A DNA stretch of 64,000 nt from Burhinus oedicnemus (lineage: Eukaryota > Chordata > Aves > Charadriiformes > Burhinidae). The translations under genes and the position numbers were made by a program. Position 1 is the stretch's first letter. Every line of letters starts with the position of its first letter. The notes beneath the pieces are model-generated. The model searched no databases. It was given only the letters and a program-made list of their open reading frames with translations, and had not been told where the DNA came from. Where the stretch lies: positions 1,546,507 through 1,610,506 of the forward strand of contig VFFE01007078.1 in assembly GCA_008921705.1 (NCBI GenBank), in the 5' to 3' direction. Positions 60,516-64,000 of this stretch are shown here, in pieces.

Positions 60516-63500
60516 TAAATTTTGATTAATCTTAATTACTATGATCCTTTAGAATAATGCAGAACAGCAAGGAATAATGGACTCAATAGGTTTCCAGAAG
60601 TCTGCTAATGCATTTCGAAGAGTGGGTACTGCAGCTATTATTCTGACAGACGTTTCCTTGTTTTGTCCTAGACTAACCATTTGATTGCTGATTTTAAAAG
60701 AATCTCAAGTTAATAGTGGGCTGAGAACCTCAAGGGAGGAAGTGAAAATCATGCTTTCTTTTCCTTTGTACAGGAAATAAGTCAGGGTTGAAATACTGGC
60801 AATTCAATATGGCTCATGTTCTGTCTGTAAACATTGCTGCTTATTACTCTGCCTCCTTTGCATGTACGTGTAAAAGGCCCCAGTGTTATGAAGACTGCAA
60901 AAGCTTTAAGAGGCATGAAATGGATTTTATGCTTCTGTTTGCACTTTACAAGTACTTCAGCTGGTCTTATTACAGCACAGTCTTTTGTTTCATAATTATC
61001 CATATATTATGTACTTAGGGCTTTAATTACATACAGCATTATTGGAACCGGTTGAATTGTTTCTGCAGAGATGTTGAGCAAAGATATTGGGATTTGAATT
61101 AAAAAACGCAGATTTTGTTTAGATGGAAAAAAAGATTCTTTTTAAAAACAGGTAATTTGTATCAGGAAACTGTTTCTGAAAATGAACAAGTCTTTGTTTT
61201 GGGGAGAATGACAATCCCCAGCTGGTACACACTCACCAACCAACAGTACCAATGCTTGTGATTTACTTGATTTCTGGTGGCTTCAAGAGGTTCAAACATG
61301 AATCCTGGGTGCTGTACAGACAAACTCATGGCTGCCCCCAACTTCTTCTTGAAGGCAGGAGACAGCAGATGATGACCAGGAAAGAAAGATCAACATAATA
61401 GGCAGTCACTGGAATGCAATAACAGCAAGTGTATAGATCAATTGGCTGTTTTTTAAAGACACGTGGTATAATTTTAAGTAAACGTTTGATGATATTCTGT
61501 TGTAGAATTTTGTACAAATCCTCCCTGCTCATGATGGACAAAAGAAAGGAAAACACCAGGCTGCAGAACTGAACAGTGAAGCTTGCTGTACAACTGAACA
61601 TGAACAATCGGCAGATCAGAGGTAGGAGGATACAATTTGAGAATATGAGTTCAAAATAAGGTAGGGGTAGATCAGGAAAGGTTTTAGAGAAGGAAGATCC
61701 ATTGCAGGTAGGAGAACCAGAAAAGGATATTTGAAGCAGTTTTTGACTGAATAGATTAAAAACTACCAGAGTAAAAAATGTTGTTGAAGGAAGTCAGTAG
61801 TATGAAGAGGCTGAAGTAGCAGTTTTAATTATACCTCTAATATAACAAGGGAAAAACAGAAGTAAAGAAAAACTCAATAAATAAACTAGGAAAAGTCCGG
61901 AATGTAATAAGACCACTGTGCATGGGAGGTTTTTATAGTGCTTGCATGCAAGGGGACAAACAAAGAAAGTAAGAGAAATGAAAACATTTGGACTGAGGTG
62001 ATTTCAATGTCATGGGCTTAACAGGAGAAGCTGAATAAATAGTCAGATGAACTACACATCAGTATAGCTCAGAGAAACTGCAGAAGCTCCTATAGCCACA
62101 AAATAACTGCTAGAAGCAATTTAAAATGAAATTGATTGCACAGAAAAAAATCAATGTGCACAAGTCAGTCCAGAAAAGGGGTGAGTTGTTAGAGGGAAAA
62201 TTCTACACATTCCTCTAGACCTTATTAATCAGTTTCATTCTTTTACCAATACACAAAATATTATGCAGTTCCCTCTGGGGCTGTAACAGTACTTGCTGAA
62301 GGGAATTAAAGGCAGCATCTGGGCTTGAATGTCCAAACAGTAGTGGTCATGTACAGGGAGTATTGAGGAAAACTTGCTTATCAGCATTTCATCTCCCTTT
62401 CCTTACCTTTTTTTTTCCCCCAGGAGGTAAGTCAATTTAAGCTTGACCTTTCTTCTCAGAGGCTAGTGCCATCCAGTCCACCACAGGGGTGGGAGTCACT
62501 TGGTAATTTTCTGCTGAATAATAGGCAGCAATCTAACTGATTTAATATGTATCCAAATTAGCTACTTTTAACAAAAAAGAAAGGATGACAGATACAAAAG
62601 CATTCATAAATATAATATGGTCTTTAAAGCCAGAAGGTTTTCCTCTGGATTTGGTATTTGTCTTGTTTCTTTTTGCTGAGCCAATTGGATTCAGTTTGTC
62701 ATGATGAAAGCTCTCCGGTGTAAAAGAGAATGAAAAATGAATATAGAAAAGTAAACAAACACTTTTTCTTTCCACAAAACTGCTCTATGTATCTCTTTTG
62801 TTTAATGTATCCTTCAAAAATGCTTATATGCTTTTCTCATTCCCCTCTGTATGACTTTTTAGAGTGAAAGATTTTTCTGTCCTTATTGAAATGAGAGCAA
62901 AAGTTATTAAAAAAAAAAAAAAAAAAGCAGGGAAAGTCTTCAGGTGGAGCTGATTTGCCCTAGGAAAAGCAGCTGCTTTGCAATGTGTACACCATCATCA
63001 GAAAGGCAGAAATTTATAGAAGTATGAAATTATGAGCCGGAAAGTCTTGGCTAGAAACGTACAATAGCTCTCAGAGTATCTGAGTGTTATTTCTGGTCTG
63101 AGTCTTCTAAGAACTTAGGATTTCTCTGGACACTTTTTCTACACTGAAGTATGGTAATGAGAGATTTACTGCTGCATTATCTTAATTAATTCTGTTCACA
63201 AAATTCCACAAAACCAAAATAATATCAAGAAGATGTGAGGCTGGATTAACTAGATTAGATTTACTATTTAAATCCACTTGAAAAACTTTTGCTAAGCACA
63301 AGTACTTTGGAAGTTCAAAAGTTTTAGTTTACACTAGCTAACTTTACTCCTCTATTTTTACGTGTCATCTATATAACAGTTAAGCAAAAATGAAAGTTGC
63401 AAGACAGGTAATTTCCATGTTTATTTGATGAAGAAAATACTATGACTCTTGTAAAGTGTCTCTCTATACCAAAGCAAACAGGAGATACAGTATTTCCTCA

Positions 63501-64000
63501 TAATGCAAACCTTCACACCACATGTGTGTATGAGCCAGTATTAATTACAGACAGTTTTCTTCAAAACTTGTTAGTAACATGTTTTTCAATTCAGCTAAAC
63601 TGTAACCCACGTTGTGGCTTTAGCAAAGCCAGCAGAATAATGCCGAGGGTGAATCTGGCTTCACTTAAGAAGCCCTCAAAGAATAATGTGGCTGGATCTA
63701 CTAAGGTGACCAATCTTGAATGGATCTTAATCAATTGATGGCTGAGTCTTTATGAACATACTTTAACTGACATAATCTATGGTAGGTACGAGTAGATAGG
63801 AGGAGATAGGATAGGAGATAAAAGCAGTAACATTATTTATATACAAGGAGCTGATGATTAGGCATTGCTCTATTCTGAACTACACAGGGATTCTGAGGCT
63901 TAGCTGTACTGTAATGGCCAGTCAGTCCTCTAACATGCAGTTAGAACAAATAGTTAAGTATGCTGGTGAGAGAGAACGGAGATGAGTTAGAGAGTAGTAG
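60516..64000. other. No coding gene seen (3.5 kb to the window end)
   Basis: The stretch contains a near-recursive splice motif at 62406-62430, an A18 run at 62909-62926 and a purine-rich GATAGGA repeat at about 63786-63822. The 98-codon open frame 63442-63738 has no recognised content. Confidence 0.5.
62909..62926. repeat. Poly(A) tract (A18)
   Basis: An uninterrupted A run follows AAAAGTTATT. Confidence 0.95.

Noticed and set aside
60788..61018. Cys- and Tyr-rich 76-codon frame after an acceptor-like TTTCCTTTGTACAG
   Set aside because: The frame is AT-driven, has no donor and no family match.
1..64000. CRISPR array, phage, operon or other prokaryote-type system
   Set aside because: The sequence is vertebrate: spliced TXNDC11 and SNN, CR1 elements, a CpG island. 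No regular repeat-spacer pattern was seen.

Overview
The window looks like bird nuclear DNA. It is AT-rich with large introns, and its recognisable interspersed repeats are avian CR1 LINE 3' ends plus one LTR of an avian endogenous retrovirus type. Two vertebrate genes are recognised from their protein sequence: TXNDC11 on the + strand and SNN (stannin) on the - strand. This is the same neighbour pair as on human 16p13.13. I cannot name the species.

Layout. Bases 1-14,638 hold the 3' part of TXNDC11. Five coding exons (1981-2764, 5205-5350, 6133-6242, 8222-8302, 14011-14638) splice in phase to 582 residues, including the second thioredoxin domain with its CGFC centre and the C-terminal coiled coil. 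Earlier exons lie off the left edge. SNN follows tail to tail. Its whole 87-codon reading frame is in one exon (17175-17438). A long 3'UTR runs left towards the TXNDC11 stop codon, and an intron of about 8 kb leads to a probable non-coding first exon in a CpG island at about 24.78-26.16 kb. The island has splice donors on both strands and is probably a bidirectional promoter. The + strand transcript leaving it is not identified. LITAF, which lies there in human, is the obvious candidate for the gene further right, but no LITAF coding exon is in the window.

Bases 25.8-64 kb (about 38 kb) contain no coding gene that I recognise. They hold three CR1 copies, homopolymer tracts and a few splice-bracketed segments that could be non-coding exons; the best is 28994-29060. 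The region could be the long 5' intron of a LITAF-type gene, or intergenic DNA.

No CRISPR, operon, prophage or other prokaryote-type system is present. I found no convincing new biological system. The points most worth following are the convergent TXNDC11/SNN 3' ends, the upstream ORF and 20-bp palindrome in the SNN transcript, and the bidirectional CpG island with its candidate downstream exons.
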